Source of the DNA: Desulfobacterium sp.
Lineage (GTDB): Bacteria > Desulfobacterota > Desulfobacteria > Desulfobacterales > Desulfobacteraceae
DNA length: 52,110 nt
Assembly (NCBI GenBank): GCA_030145245.1
Contig: JAQYWC010000018.1
Span: forward strand, 1-52,110
Direction: 5' to 3'
Position numbers and translations under genes: made by a program. The notes under the pieces were generated by a model that was not told the origin of the DNA, did not search any database, and saw nothing but the letters and a program-made list of their open reading frames with translations. How positions within the stretch are numbered: position 1 is the first letter of the stretch; every line of letters begins with the position of its first letter. Shown piece after piece: positions 7,410 through 16,715 of the stretch.

Positions 7410-8609
7410 ATGCTTTACAGAAAGATCCCAAAAACAGGAGACAAGCTCTCCATACTGGGTTTCGGCTGCATGCGCCTTCCGGTCAGGGACGGCGGCATCG
7501 ATGAAGAGCGGGCGACCCGCCAGATCCGCCATGCCATCGACAAGGGCGTCAATTACCTGGATACGGCCTGGCCCTACCATGGGGGTGAAAGCGAACCCCT
7601 GCTCGGCCGCGCCCTTTCCAGCGGCTACCGGGAAAAGGTGAAGATCGCCACCAAGCTCCCCTCCTGGATGATCAAAACCCGTGAAGAGATGGACCAATAT
7701 TTCGCCTCCCAGCTGGAGCGGCTCAACACGGACCATATCGACTATTACCTGCTCCACGCCCTTTCAGGCCCAATGTGGGACCGGCTTGAGCAGTTGGGCG
7801 TCATGGAATTCCTGGACAGCCTCAAAGCAGAAGGAAGCATCAGGAATGCGGGTTTCTCCTTCCACGGCACCCTGGAAGACTTTAAAAAGATCGTGGATGC
7901 ATACCCCTGGGAATTCTGCCAGATTCAGTACAACTATCTGGATGAAGAGAACCAGGCCGGCACAGAGGGCCTGGAATATGCCGCCCAAAAGAACCTTGGC
8001 ATCATCATCATGGAACCCCTGCGGGGCGGCAACCTGGGCATGCCCGAGCCGCCCCCTGCCATTGCACCCATCTGGAAAAAGGCGGAAAAGGAGCGAACTC
8101 CGGTGGAGTGGGCGCTTCGCTGGATCTGGAACCGCCCGGAGGTAACCGTGGTGCTTTCCGGAATGAACGACGAGACCCACATACAAGAGAACCTTGCCAT
8201 TGCAGAAAAGGCCCTGGAAAAGTCCCTAACCAAAGCTGAGCTTGCGCTTGTGGCAGAAGCAAGCCAAAAGTACAAGGAGCTCATGAAGGTGGGCTGCACC
8301 GGATGCGGATACTGCCTGCCCTGCCCCGAAGGGGTGGCAATCCCCAACTGCTTTGAGGTGTACAACAAGCTTCATCTGTTCGGCAATGCGGAAGCGGCAA
8401 AGGCAACCTACACCATAAGAATGAGCGGCATACTCGCGGGGGGAGATCCCTCCTATGCCTCCCGTTGTACCCAGTGCGGCGAATGCCTGGAAAAATGCCC
8501 CCAGAATCTCGAAATCCCGGATTTTCTTTCCAATGTCGCCCAAGAGCTGGAGGGACCGGATCTCAGGGAAAGGGAAGCCATGGCAAAAAAGATGCTCAAC
8601 ATCGAATAA
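7410..8609 (+). CDS. Aldo/keto reductase with C-terminal dicluster ferredoxin domain
   Basis: 399-aa predicted oxidoreductase. The N-terminal TIM barrel carries the aldo/keto reductase tetrad: Asp51 and Tyr56 in LDTAWPYHGGE, Lys82 in IATKLP, His116 in YYLLHAL. The C-terminal part (about 285-390) has two cysteine clusters, CTGCGYCLPCPEG and CTQCGECLEKCPQ, that should bind iron-sulfur centres. This architecture is common in strict anaerobes and suggests coupling to ferredoxin rather than only NAD(P)H. The substrate is unknown. I prefer the ATG at 7410 (8 bases after GGAG; family members start MLYRKIPKTG) over the ATG at 7404. Monocistronic: it converges with a kinase gene and follows the translocase by 62 bases. 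Confidence 0.9.
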   Translation: MLYRKIPKTGDKLSILGFGCMRLPVRDGGIDEERATRQIRHAIDKGVNYLDTAWPYHGGESEPLLGRALSSGYREKVKIATKLPSWMIKTREEMDQYFASQLERLNTDHIDYYLLHALSGPMWDRLEQLGVMEFLDSLKAEGSIRNAGFSFHGTLEDFKKIVDAYPWEFCQIQYNYLDEENQAGTEGLEYAAQKNLGIIIMEPLRGGNLGMPEPPPAIAPIWKKAEKERTPVEWALRWIWNRPEVTVVLSGMNDETHIQENLAIAEKALEKSLTKAELALVAEASQKYKELMKVGCTGCGYCLPCPEGVAIPNCFEVYNKLHLFGNAEAAKATYTIRMSGILAGGDPSYASRCTQCGECLEKCPQNLEIPDFLSNVAQELEGPDLREREAMAKKMLNIE

Positions 8610-8634
8610 CGAACTCTTAATTAGGATGAATCAA

Positions 8635-10947
8635 TCAGGTTTTTTCTCTTTTCAGGGGCAGGCGGATGATGAATTTCGTACCGGTTCCGGGAGCGGACTC
8701 CACCTCCATGGTTCCGGAATGGTCCTCGGTGATGATGAAATAGGAGACAGAGAGTCCGAGGCCTGTGCCGATGCCCACATCCTTTGTGGTAAAAAAAGGC
8801 TCAAACACACGCTTGCGGATCATCTCATCCATGCCCGGGCCGTTGTCCCCTATTTCAATGCGGGCCATCTCCCCCTCCGGCATCACGCCCAGGGAAAAAC
8901 AGGGTTGCTCTGCCGACCTGCCCGCGTCTGCCATGGCCTGGGCCCCGTTCTTGAGGATGTTGAGAAAAACCTGCTGGAGTTTGGAGGCATCACACAATAC
9001 CCGGGGCATATTCCCTTCATATCGCCGAATAATTTTAATTTGGCGAAAATCATATTTCTTTGTCAGGTCATAGTCGCTTGAAGCAAGCTCAATGGCCTTG
9101 TCCAGCAGTTCCCCCAGATCTTGCAATGCAAACCCGAAATCACTCTTACGGCTGAAACTGAGCATATTCTCCACGATATTCGCCGCCCGCCGGCCCGCCT
9201 CCATGATCGCCCGGAACATCTTAGATATATCCCGCTGGTCCATGTAGTTTTTAATCATCTCCATTGAGGTGCCGCACTCCTCGGCAACGCACCTGTTTCC
9301 CGGCAGATCGCCATAAAGGCGGTTCCGCATGACCAGGACATTCTGAAGAATGCCGGCCAGGGGATTGTTGATCTCGTGGGCCATGCCCGCAGCCAGCCCG
9401 CCCACGGACATCATTTTTTCCGTCTGGATCATGAGTTCTTCCATGCGAACCCGCTCGGTCACGTCATCCACGCGAATAACGGCACCCTGAACTTTATCGG
9501 TTATCAGGGGATAGATGGTCAAATCGACGTAGCGTATTTCATCGCCTGTTTTCCAGGGGATCTTTTCACTCTTCCCTGGCTCGCTGTCCCGGATCGCCTG
9601 CCGGACCTTATCCATCTCTTGTCCCAGTTGCGGAAACACCCTTGAGATCAATTCTCCCTGGGCCTGGTAAGGGGAGACCCCGGTGGCCTTCTCGGCCCCA
9701 AGGTTCCACTGCATGACCCGGCCCTCCGGATCAACCCCCACAAGTACCGACGGCATGGAATCGATGATATTTTTCAGAAGGTTCCTCAAACGACGCAGTT
9801 CCTCCTCCGCACGTCCCCGCTCAACGATCATATTATTAAAGGTGCGGGCAAGAATCCCCAGCTCATCATCCGTCTCGATCTTCGCCCTTACGGTCAAGTC
9901 TCCGCCGGCCATTAACGCCGTTGTTTCTGTCAGTTTCACAATGGGACGGGAAATGGTTCTGGATAAAAACAGGGCGATCATGATCCCAATAATCATGGTT
10001 ACGATTCCCATCAGTAAAAACCACCTTGTCTGCTTGAAAACCGGGGCAAAGGCTTCTTCAATATCCTTTTTCACAACCATGCCCACCTTTAAGAAAGGCA
10101 GGTATCTCCATGCGGCCAGCACCTTTTTCCCCCGGTAATCATCATATACGCCAACCCCATTTTCCCCAAGCACGGCCTTCTGGATCGGCAATGCTTTCAG
10201 CGACCCGATAGCCACCTTTCTTTTTAATGCTGCTTCCGCATCATACCGGAGAGGGGTAAGGAATACCGCGCTTTCATCCATTTTTGAAGCAATCAGGGCT
10301 TCGCCAGTTTCCCCCAGGCCCGTATAATCCAGGGCCACCCGGTAGATCGCCCCGGCCCCCACCTGCACCGCAACAACTCCGATTATTCTTCCATCTTTAA
10401 AGACAGGGGATGCTATAAATGTGGCCGACGCCTGGGATGGGATGTAATAATAAAACCCGGATGGCTCTGTCTTCAACGAAGCGATCGCCTTGCTGAAAAC
10501 CTCGGCCAGGGGGGAATCCTTATAGGGCCCCGACACCAGGTTGGTACCGAAATCATCTTCACGGAGCACGGTAAAAAAGATATCGCCCGAGGTAGAGATA
10601 AGGAACAGGTCATAATATCCGTAGGTCTCCTTAAAATGACTCAAAAAAGCCCCAAGCGTCCCGTCAACCGTCATATACTTCCGGGTCGGTTCCAACAGGG
10701 CCAGGGAATCGACGACCTTTGAACTGCGCGCCAGCACGGCAAGATCTTTTCCTGCTTTCTTGAAATAGCTGTTTATGTAATCGACTTTCCGTTGGGCAAT
10801 GGTTTCAAGGTTGTTTGTTACGACCGTTCTCAGGGTTTCAACGGAATGATTGTAGGCGATATAACCAAACACCAGCAGGGGCACCAATGCCGACAATAGA
10901 AACCAGCTCAGTAATCTGTGGGCGATGGCCGGTTTTATGAAGGGCAT
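8635..10947 (-). CDS. Membrane sensor histidine kinase, Cache-HAMP-PAS-HisKA-HATPase
   Basis: About 770 aa. A transmembrane helix (about 15-33) is followed by an extracytoplasmic dCache-like sensor (about 35-300), a second helix near 305-328, a HAMP linker, a PAS domain starting at LKNIIDSMPSVLVGVDPEG, and a HisKA domain with phospho-accepting His in GMAHEINNPLAGIL (about residue 520). The HATPase domain has an N-box-like NILKNGAQAM, DNGPGM and GTGLGL. No receiver domain is attached and no separate response regulator lies nearby. The ligand is unknown. ATG at 10947 has AAGG at a 5-base spacer; a GTG two codons earlier is possible. The related hybrid kinase ends 184 bases upstream on the same strand. 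Confidence 0.88.
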   Translation of the reverse strand: MPFIKPAIAHRLLSWFLLSALVPLLVFGYIAYNHSVETLRTVVTNNLETIAQRKVDYINSYFKKAGKDLAVLARSSKVVDSLALLEPTRKYMTVDGTLGAFLSHFKETYGYYDLFLISTSGDIFFTVLREDDFGTNLVSGPYKDSPLAEVFSKAIASLKTEPSGFYYYIPSQASATFIASPVFKDGRIIGVVAVQVGAGAIYRVALDYTGLGETGEALIASKMDESAVFLTPLRYDAEAALKRKVAIGSLKALPIQKAVLGENGVGVYDDYRGKKVLAAWRYLPFLKVGMVVKKDIEEAFAPVFKQTRWFLLMGIVTMIIGIMIALFLSRTISRPIVKLTETTALMAGGDLTVRAKIETDDELGILARTFNNMIVERGRAEEELRRLRNLLKNIIDSMPSVLVGVDPEGRVMQWNLGAEKATGVSPYQAQGELISRVFPQLGQEMDKVRQAIRDSEPGKSEKIPWKTGDEIRYVDLTIYPLITDKVQGAVIRVDDVTERVRMEELMIQTEKMMSVGGLAAGMAHEINNPLAGILQNVLVMRNRLYGDLPGNRCVAEECGTSMEMIKNYMDQRDISKMFRAIMEAGRRAANIVENMLSFSRKSDFGFALQDLGELLDKAIELASSDYDLTKKYDFRQIKIIRRYEGNMPRVLCDASKLQQVFLNILKNGAQAMADAGRSAEQPCFSLGVMPEGEMARIEIGDNGPGMDEMIRKRVFEPFFTTKDVGIGTGLGLSVSYFIITEDHSGTMEVESAPGTGTKFIIRLPLKREKT

Positions 10948-11131
10948 TTTCACCTTCCTTGATCCGTTCGTTTGGAAATGGTGCGATAAACACGAAAAAA
11001 ATATTGTAGCATAGGCTTATGCGGGATTCCAGCGCCTTTAAGCCGACAAAAAAAATTAAAGGTTGGAACAAGAGGAACAGGGGCTGACAGGGGCGGGACA
11101 AGGCAACGGAAAAGAGCTATTTACATTGAGT

Positions 11132-13288
11132 TCATTCGACCGGTTTTCCTTCAAACAGATCCCTTATAATTTTGACAAAGCTCTCCAGTTCAATGGGTTT
11201 TGTTATAAACTTTTTAATCCCGGCCTCATTTACAATTTCAGGGGTTAAAGATTTATTAAAGCCTGTACACATGATAACCGGAATTTCCGGGCGGATCTCC
11301 AATATTTTTCTGGCAAGCCTGTCGCCTGTCATCTCGGGCATCATATAGTCGGTTATGACCATATCAAATCTCCCATGATTCTCTTTAAAAGTTGCAAGGG
11401 CAACATCGGGATTTGTCACACTTTCAACCTCGTAACCATAATCTTCGAGCATTACTTTACCTAAATCTGCGAGACATTTTTCATCATCTACAAAAAGTAT
11501 TCTTTCATTCCCTGCAAGTACGGAATCAGGGTTTTCATCAACCTCTGTTTTCACTTCTCTTTTATCTGTGACGGGAAGGTAGACATGGAAGGTCGTTCCC
11601 ATGCCCGGCTGACTGTCCACCAGGATAGCGCCCTTATGCTCTTCAACAATTACATGAACCATTGCCAGTCCGAATCCAGTCCCTTCACCAACCTTTTTGG
11701 TAGTAAAATAGGGTTCAAAAATCCGGTCAATTTTTTCGGGGTCAATACCGGGCCCGGTATCCGTTACGGACAGTTTCAAATAGCGGCCCTGCTTTAAGTT
11801 CATATGTATGTTGGCACGATCGGAAGGGATGGTTTCCGGTTCCAGGGTTATTTCAAGCCGCCCCCCCTCTTTTTCCATTGCCTGATACGCATTGGTACAC
11901 AAATTCATCACCACCTGATGGATCTGTGACGGGTCTGCCAGGACACTGCCCAGGCCGGTCTTTATATGATGGCTTATTTCAATGGTAGGGGGAATTGAAG
12001 CATGGAGCAACGTTAATACCTCCTCAACCATGGCGCCAATATCCAGGGGTAGCACCTCAGCCTTTGGTTGCCTGCTGAAGGCCATCATATTCCGGATAAG
12101 ATCCGTTGCCCGATTGCTTGCCCCCAGGACCTGGTCTACATAATGCGATAATTTAACATCCTGGAAACAGTGGTTCCGGATGATTCCCATATATCCGTTT
12201 ATCGCACTGAGCACATTGTTAAAATCATGGGCAAGACCGCCTGCCAATGTGCCGATGGCCTCCATCTTCTGTGCCTGCCTCAAGGAGTTTTCCAACCGCT
12301 TCCTCTCTTCTTTGGCCTGCACCCGTTCCGTGACATCCACGGTTGTTCCGGAAAATATTTCAGGATTTTGAGCCCCATCCCATTTGGCTATCTTCCCACA
12401 GGAACGCAGCCAGCGCCAGGTTCCGTTTTTTGTTCGCACCCTGTATTCGCTGTCAAAAACCGGAATTTCTCCACGCATATGGGAACGCATCTGTTCTTGA
12501 ATAATGGGATAATCTTCCGGATGATGTAAATACGCTGCGCCCTCCACGCCTGTTTGGAGTTCATCCCTTTCATATCCCAGGATTTTTAATGTCCTGTCAT
12601 CCAGAAAGAGTTTCTCCTTTTTAATATCCCATTCCCACACACCGGAATTGCTGGACTCCAGTGCCAGTTCAAGTCTTTCCCTGCTTTCTCTGAGCTCGTT
12701 TTCAGTTTGTTTACGATGGTCTATATCTTCAATAAGCTTTTTATTGGTTTCTGCAAGTTCGGTTGTGCGTTCCCGGAGTTTATCTTCCAATACCGCTTTG
12801 GACTGCCTGAGTTCATTTCCCATTTGCCACTTCACACTCAAAGCTGCCCCAAGCTGTGTTATTTCAACGTTACAAAATGGTTTTTTAAGATACAACAGTC
12901 TGTGGGCGGGCGGAACTCTTTGGGTTATTTCTGCCGGATCAAGATCAGAACAACCGGTTACAAAGACAATATCAATATATGGGTCTATCTTTCTGATCTC
13001 TTCAGCCGCCCATGCACCATCCTTTCCAGGAGGCATGAGCACATCAATAAACGCCACGGAAAAGGGATGCTTACCGGCAACAGCAGACCGGACCGCTTCA
13101 ACCGCTTCATTTGCCTGCCGGCATAATGTCAGGTCATAGGACAATCTGGCAGGAACAGAGGTATCCATTTCAGCGCTACGGAGTTCAGTGCTGTCTTCCT
13201 GGTCAAACACCTCCCGGTAGATATCCAAAATAGCTTCATCATCATCTGCCACAAGAATTCTGAACGTATTGGTACTCACTTTTTTCAT
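11132..13288 (-). CDS. Soluble hybrid histidine kinase, REC-PAS-HisKA-HATPase-REC
   Basis: 718 aa with no membrane segment. An N-terminal receiver (about 8-135) has the acidic pair in VADDDE, a phospho-acceptor Asp in FIDVLMP and Lys in LKKPF. A coiled coil leads to a PAS-PAC domain (about 205-325, SNSGVWEWDIKKEKL). HisKA carries His near 354 in GGLAHDFNNVLSAI, and the HATPase has DTGPGIDP and GTGFGLAM. A C-terminal receiver has FVDDEK, Asp in MVITDYMMPE near 645, and Lys in FITKPI. Two receivers flanking a kinase core suggest phosphorelay input and output within one protein. No DNA-binding domain is present. ATG at 13288 preferred over the GTG at 13294 because of AGGG spacing. Confidence 0.88.
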   Translation of the reverse strand: MKKVSTNTFRILVADDDEAILDIYREVFDQEDSTELRSAEMDTSVPARLSYDLTLCRQANEAVEAVRSAVAGKHPFSVAFIDVLMPPGKDGAWAAEEIRKIDPYIDIVFVTGCSDLDPAEITQRVPPAHRLLYLKKPFCNVEITQLGAALSVKWQMGNELRQSKAVLEDKLRERTTELAETNKKLIEDIDHRKQTENELRESRERLELALESSNSGVWEWDIKKEKLFLDDRTLKILGYERDELQTGVEGAAYLHHPEDYPIIQEQMRSHMRGEIPVFDSEYRVRTKNGTWRWLRSCGKIAKWDGAQNPEIFSGTTVDVTERVQAKEERKRLENSLRQAQKMEAIGTLAGGLAHDFNNVLSAINGYMGIIRNHCFQDVKLSHYVDQVLGASNRATDLIRNMMAFSRQPKAEVLPLDIGAMVEEVLTLLHASIPPTIEISHHIKTGLGSVLADPSQIHQVVMNLCTNAYQAMEKEGGRLEITLEPETIPSDRANIHMNLKQGRYLKLSVTDTGPGIDPEKIDRIFEPYFTTKKVGEGTGFGLAMVHVIVEEHKGAILVDSQPGMGTTFHVYLPVTDKREVKTEVDENPDSVLAGNERILFVDDEKCLADLGKVMLEDYGYEVESVTNPDVALATFKENHGRFDMVITDYMMPEMTGDRLARKILEIRPEIPVIMCTGFNKSLTPEIVNEAGIKKFITKPIELESFVKIIRDLFEGKPVE

Positions 13289-13451
13289 AAACACCCTGCT
13301 TCATCCTTCGCAACATCAGCTTGATTGCACTATGTTTCCAATCCTTTTAAGAACCAGAGGCACCTTTAATTCCCCGGCCAATTCAAAGATTTTCAACATA
13401 CAACATATGGTTGACCAAAACAAATCAAATCTCAGAAAGAGAACCCAGGTT

Positions 13452-14594
13452 TTAAAAAGAATCGATTATTTTTCTCAACAGGGGCGTTTTGAGTTGAATG
13501 GCGCTTTCCGGGCAGATTTCCTGGCAGCAAAAGCAGCTGATGCAACGATCATAATCATAAACCGGCGGGTTTGACTTATCATCGTCCTTGAACAGCAGGG
13601 CTTTGGGTTTGGCTGGGCACATCTTTACGCAGATCCCGCATTTGACACATTTTTCCCCGACAATATAGGGTTTGGGCACCAGCCGGTTGTTCAAACATCC
13701 TGTCAAACCGCTGGACGTATGAGGTTTTAAAGGCGTCCTGTCGATATTAAAGTCTTTATCTATAAAATCGCTGAAATCATCTCCAAGGAGCTGGATCTCC
13801 TGTTCCAGGAAGGTTCCGGCACAGGCTTCCATGCCATATTTTACGGTGGGTACATATTCCGGGTTCAGATCCACCAGCCGGCAGGCCGTTGCATCCAGAG
13901 CAACCGGATCTGCTGAAAAAAGAAGCAGGTTCATTTTTCTGGGCGTCCCGCCCCGGGGTCCGTTCCCTTCCATTCCATAGATTGCGTCCATAACATAGAG
14001 CCTTGGATTGACAAAGGCATTCAAATCCACAAGCATCTTTGCAAATGCTTCGGCATCCGGCAGCCTCACATGGAACTCTCCCTTGAGAACACCGGGAATG
14101 CAGCCAAACTGATTCTTGATGGCCCCTGTTAATTTCTCCAGTCCATGGGTCTTTAATTTCGGCAGACTGATAACACCGTCGGTATCAAGGATTGCTTTGG
14201 CAATGGTGAATTTCCTGTTCTGAATGCCCTTATCAAAAAAAACATCCACCCCACTCCTGAAATCTGCCAGGGGCACATTGAGTCTGGCTGCGATTTCAGC
14301 GATCCCCGCTTTTTGGGCGACCTTTGGGGTGGTTCCCAATGCAGGGGAATCACCAAAGGAGACATTCACTCCGGCATGGATCAACGATTGTGCAACCGCC
14401 TCAAACACCATGGGATGGGTGGTGACGCACTTTCCAGGCGCTTCGCCTGCCAGGAGATTGGGTTTGAGTAAAATATTTTCGCCTTCCCGGACAAAGGAGG
14501 AGATGCCTCCCAAAAGGGCAAGCCCTCTTTCCACGGCGTTTTTTACTTCATCACGGTCGTATGACTCACATCTGATAAGAGCAACTTTTGCCAT
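13452..14594 (-). CDS. DUF362 protein with C-terminal 2[4Fe-4S] ferredoxin domain
   Basis: 380 aa. The DUF362 domain fills about residues 1-300: MAKVALIRCESYD start, LLKPNLL, FGDSPA, and a conserved LPKLKTHGLEKLTGAIKN region. Two cysteine clusters (CVKCGICVKMCP and CISCFCCQEICP) at about 315-360 are typical of bacterial-type ferredoxins. Such proteins are abundant in anaerobes; some are annotated as ferredoxin-like electron carriers, but the reaction is not established. It sits 40 bases upstream of the truA stop and is probably co-transcribed with truA. Start has AGGTG at about the right distance. Confidence 0.87.
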   Translation of the reverse strand: MAKVALIRCESYDRDEVKNAVERGLALLGGISSFVREGENILLKPNLLAGEAPGKCVTTHPMVFEAVAQSLIHAGVNVSFGDSPALGTTPKVAQKAGIAEIAARLNVPLADFRSGVDVFFDKGIQNRKFTIAKAILDTDGVISLPKLKTHGLEKLTGAIKNQFGCIPGVLKGEFHVRLPDAEAFAKMLVDLNAFVNPRLYVMDAIYGMEGNGPRGGTPRKMNLLLFSADPVALDATACRLVDLNPEYVPTVKYGMEACAGTFLEQEIQLLGDDFSDFIDKDFNIDRTPLKPHTSSGLTGCLNNRLVPKPYIVGEKCVKCGICVKMCPAKPKALLFKDDDKSNPPVYDYDRCISCFCCQEICPESAIQLKTPLLRKIIDSF

Positions 14595-14634
14595 TACACA
14601 CCTTTCATTCGCAGTTCAAATAAGCGGCCAGGAA

Positions 14635-15408
14635 TCAATGGAAATCGATTCTATTCAACATCAACCCTGATGAAGGGGCGATGTGCCTCAGGGGGGTATG
14701 GTTATTCTCCCTGAGGGAGGACCTGATATCATCCAGCCCGATCTCTCCCCTTCCAAGGGAGAGCAGCTGCCCCATGATCAACCGCACCTGATACCGCATG
14801 AACCCCTTTGAACGGATCTGGTATGCATAACTTTTTGCCGGGAAGAAATTGGCCTGAAAAGTAGTGTTCTCTTCGATCCTGCTGACCAGTATTTCCCGGT
14901 CAAATTTTGTTCCGGGTTTTGGTTTGGTGCAATAATTCCTGAAATTGTGGCGGCCTTGGAACAACAGGGCCCCTTGTTTCATCAGACCGATATCAAGATG
15001 GTCCTGGAAGGAACAGATCAGGGGCGCACAGAAGGGGTGGCTCTTTTCTCCAAAGGCGAACAGGTAGATGTACTCCTTGGTTTTCGGGGAGTTGATGATA
15101 CTGAAGTTCCGGTCCTTTTCTTCGACTTTAAGAACCCTGATATCGTTGGGCAGATTTTGATTGAAGTCTGTGAGCAGCTTTTCCGGATCCAACGGATCAT
15201 GGACAAAAAGCTCAAACGCCGAGTGATTGGCAGAAACTTTTGAATCGGTCCGGCTGCTTCCGAGGATTTTAAAGTCGGAATGGCCAAGGATGTATTGAAC
15301 GGTTTTTTCGACCATGGACTCAACGGTTTTTAATTTGGGTTGCTTAAGCCAGCCGTGGTATCGAAATCCCAGGTACTGTATATGAACCAGATAGTAATAT
15401 TTTTCCAT
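14635..15408 (-). CDS. truA: tRNA pseudouridine synthase A family protein (divergent)
   Basis: 257 aa, the normal TruA length. The N-terminus has the YLGFRYHGWLKQP signature. The catalytic Asp is Asp55 in SSRTDSKVSA, where classic TruA has GRTDxGVHA. A second conserved element, KSYAYQIRSKGFMRYQVRLIMG, spans about 190-212 and corresponds to the FLYHMVR region. TruA converts U38-40 of many tRNAs to pseudouridine. The altered loop and short central region point to a paralogue subgroup whose RNA target may differ. First gene of a minus-strand pair with the DUF362 gene; it diverges from the MarR gene. Confidence 0.8.
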   Translation of the reverse strand: MEKYYYLVHIQYLGFRYHGWLKQPKLKTVESMVEKTVQYILGHSDFKILGSSRTDSKVSANHSAFELFVHDPLDPEKLLTDFNQNLPNDIRVLKVEEKDRNFSIINSPKTKEYIYLFAFGEKSHPFCAPLICSFQDHLDIGLMKQGALLFQGRHNFRNYCTKPKPGTKFDREILVSRIEENTTFQANFFPAKSYAYQIRSKGFMRYQVRLIMGQLLSLGRGEIGLDDIRSSLRENNHTPLRHIAPSSGLMLNRIDFH

Positions 15409-15497
15409 TGCATACCCATACTGCTATTCGTGAAAAGAGTAAACAACTATTAGACCCTAATACCAATTCGCACAACAGAACATCGTTATCTTTATCC

Positions 15498-15545
15498 TTG
15501 ACATCCTAATGTTCGTTTGCTAACGAACATTCGTATGTATACGAA
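15498..15545 (+). promoter_or_regulatory. Promoter and two palindromic operators of the MarR-acyl-CoA synthetase operon
   Basis: A consensus -35 TTGACA (15498-15503) lies 17 bases before TAACGA (15521-15526), which has an upstream TGC as in extended -10 elements. Two palindromes overlap this: 15509-15530 with perfect 9-base arms around TGCT, and 15530-15545 with perfect 7-base arms around GT. Their cores, TTCGTTTGCTAACGAA and TTCGTATGTATACGAA, share a consensus and start 18 bases apart. The position fits autorepression by the adjacent MarR protein. Confidence 0.65.
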
Positions 15546-15969
15546 CCCGATCGCACCCAAACACTTCATATGCACCCAGGCCCTTCAAGCCGTAAGAACC
15601 ATGGTTAACTACTATAACCGGGCCTTTGAACCCCTCGGCCTGACCGCCCAGCAGATGATCGCACTGGCTGTTCTGTTCCAGGAAGACGATCTCAGGCTGG
15701 GGGTTTTCGCCACCCGGGCCAGAATCGGAAAAGCCGCGGCCGTCACAATGATCAACCGGTTGGAAGCCATGGGCCTTGTCACCCGCAGGACCGCTTCCCA
15801 AGACGGCCGCTTGACCATCATCAAGCTGACGGACAAAGCCTGGGAACTTGCCCCAAGGGCGAACAGAATCGCAGCTGAACTTGAAAAACGAATCGAGGCG
15901 ACCCTGGGAAAAGAGACCCTGGAATCCATGCTCAAAGGATTATCCCTGGTCCGTGACCTCCAATTGTAA
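15535..15969 (+). CDS. MarR-family transcriptional regulator
   Basis: 144-aa winged-helix regulator. The order is an N-terminal dimer helix (TQALQAVRTMVNYYNRAF), GLTAQQMIALAVL, a recognition helix region KAAAVTMINRLEAMGLVTRRT, and a wing with SQDGRLTIIKLTDKA, all standard MarR features. The protein likely represses its own operon, which encodes the acyl-CoA synthetase subunits starting 22 bases downstream, and should be released by an acyl or aromatic ligand. The start is uncertain: ATG 15535 falls inside the second palindrome, very near the predicted transcription start, and has no ribosome binding site. A TTG at 15517 and an ATG at 15601 are alternatives. Confidence 0.85.
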   Translation: MYTNPIAPKHFICTQALQAVRTMVNYYNRAFEPLGLTAQQMIALAVLFQEDDLRLGVFATRARIGKAAAVTMINRLEAMGLVTRRTASQDGRLTIIKLTDKAWELAPRANRIAAELEKRIEATLGKETLESMLKGLSLVRDLQL

Positions 15970-15990
15970 GCACGTTAAAAAGGGGAAACA

Positions 15991-16659
15991 ATGGAAGTGA
16001 TTCAAACTGCTTTGGAACGGGGCGTTCCCGCACTTTCGGAACATCAGTCAAAGGTGGTGTTGGGCGCCTGGGGGATTCCAACCACCCGGGAAGAACTTGT
16101 CCACGGCGCGAAAGAAGCGGTGGCAGCAGCCGACACCATCGGCTATCCCGTTGTGTTAAAGGCCTGTTCGCCCTACCTGATGCACAAGAGCGAAAAAGGC
16201 TGCATCCGGTTCAACCTCAATACGCCTAGGCAGGTACAGCAGGCATACCATGACATCACCGGCAGCGTTGATGTCGAGATCGACGGAATCCTTGTCCAGG
16301 AGACCATCCAGGGCCAGCGGGAGTTGGTGATGGGGCTGACCCGGGATCCCCAGTTCGGGCCCTGTGTCATGCTGGGGCTGGGGGGAACCGCAACGGAGAT
16401 CTTCAAGGACTCGGTGTTCCGGGTCGCCCCCTTTGACCGCATTGAAGCACTGGACATGATTAACGAGTTACGGTCAAAAGCCATGCTGGGCCCGTTCCGG
16501 GGACAGGAGCAGGCAGATCTTTTGACCATCTGCCAAGCCCTTGTGGCCATCGGCACCATGGCACTTGACCATCCGGAGATCTCAGAAATAGACATCAACC
16601 CGTTGATCATCGATCCCAAGGGCCGTGTCACCGCCGTGGACGCCCTGGTCGTACTTTAG
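15991..16659 (+). CDS. ADP-forming acyl-CoA synthetase, ATP-grasp (beta) subunit
   Basis: 222 aa, an ATP-grasp domain of the ATP-grasp_5 type. Visible elements: GYPVVLKACSPYLMHKSEKGCIR, QGQRELVMGLTRDPQFGPCVMLGLGG, FKDSVFRVAP and EIDINPLI, all in family order. This subunit would pass phosphate from the alpha-subunit phosphohistidine to ADP while acyl-CoA is cleaved, conserving energy as ATP, or run in reverse to activate an acid. It is preceded by AAAAGGGG and followed 56 bases later by the alpha subunit, so the enzyme is split, beta gene first. The acyl group is unknown; the MarR partner hints at an organic-acid substrate. Confidence 0.88.
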   Translation: MEVIQTALERGVPALSEHQSKVVLGAWGIPTTREELVHGAKEAVAAADTIGYPVVLKACSPYLMHKSEKGCIRFNLNTPRQVQQAYHDITGSVDVEIDGILVQETIQGQRELVMGLTRDPQFGPCVMLGLGGTATEIFKDSVFRVAPFDRIEALDMINELRSKAMLGPFRGQEQADLLTICQALVAIGTMALDHPEISEIDINPLIIDPKGRVTAVDALVVL

Positions 16660-16715
16660 CAAGAGAATCAGAACACTTTTTGGGAGCTGGCTTGTCCAGG
16701 TTAGGAAACCATAAA

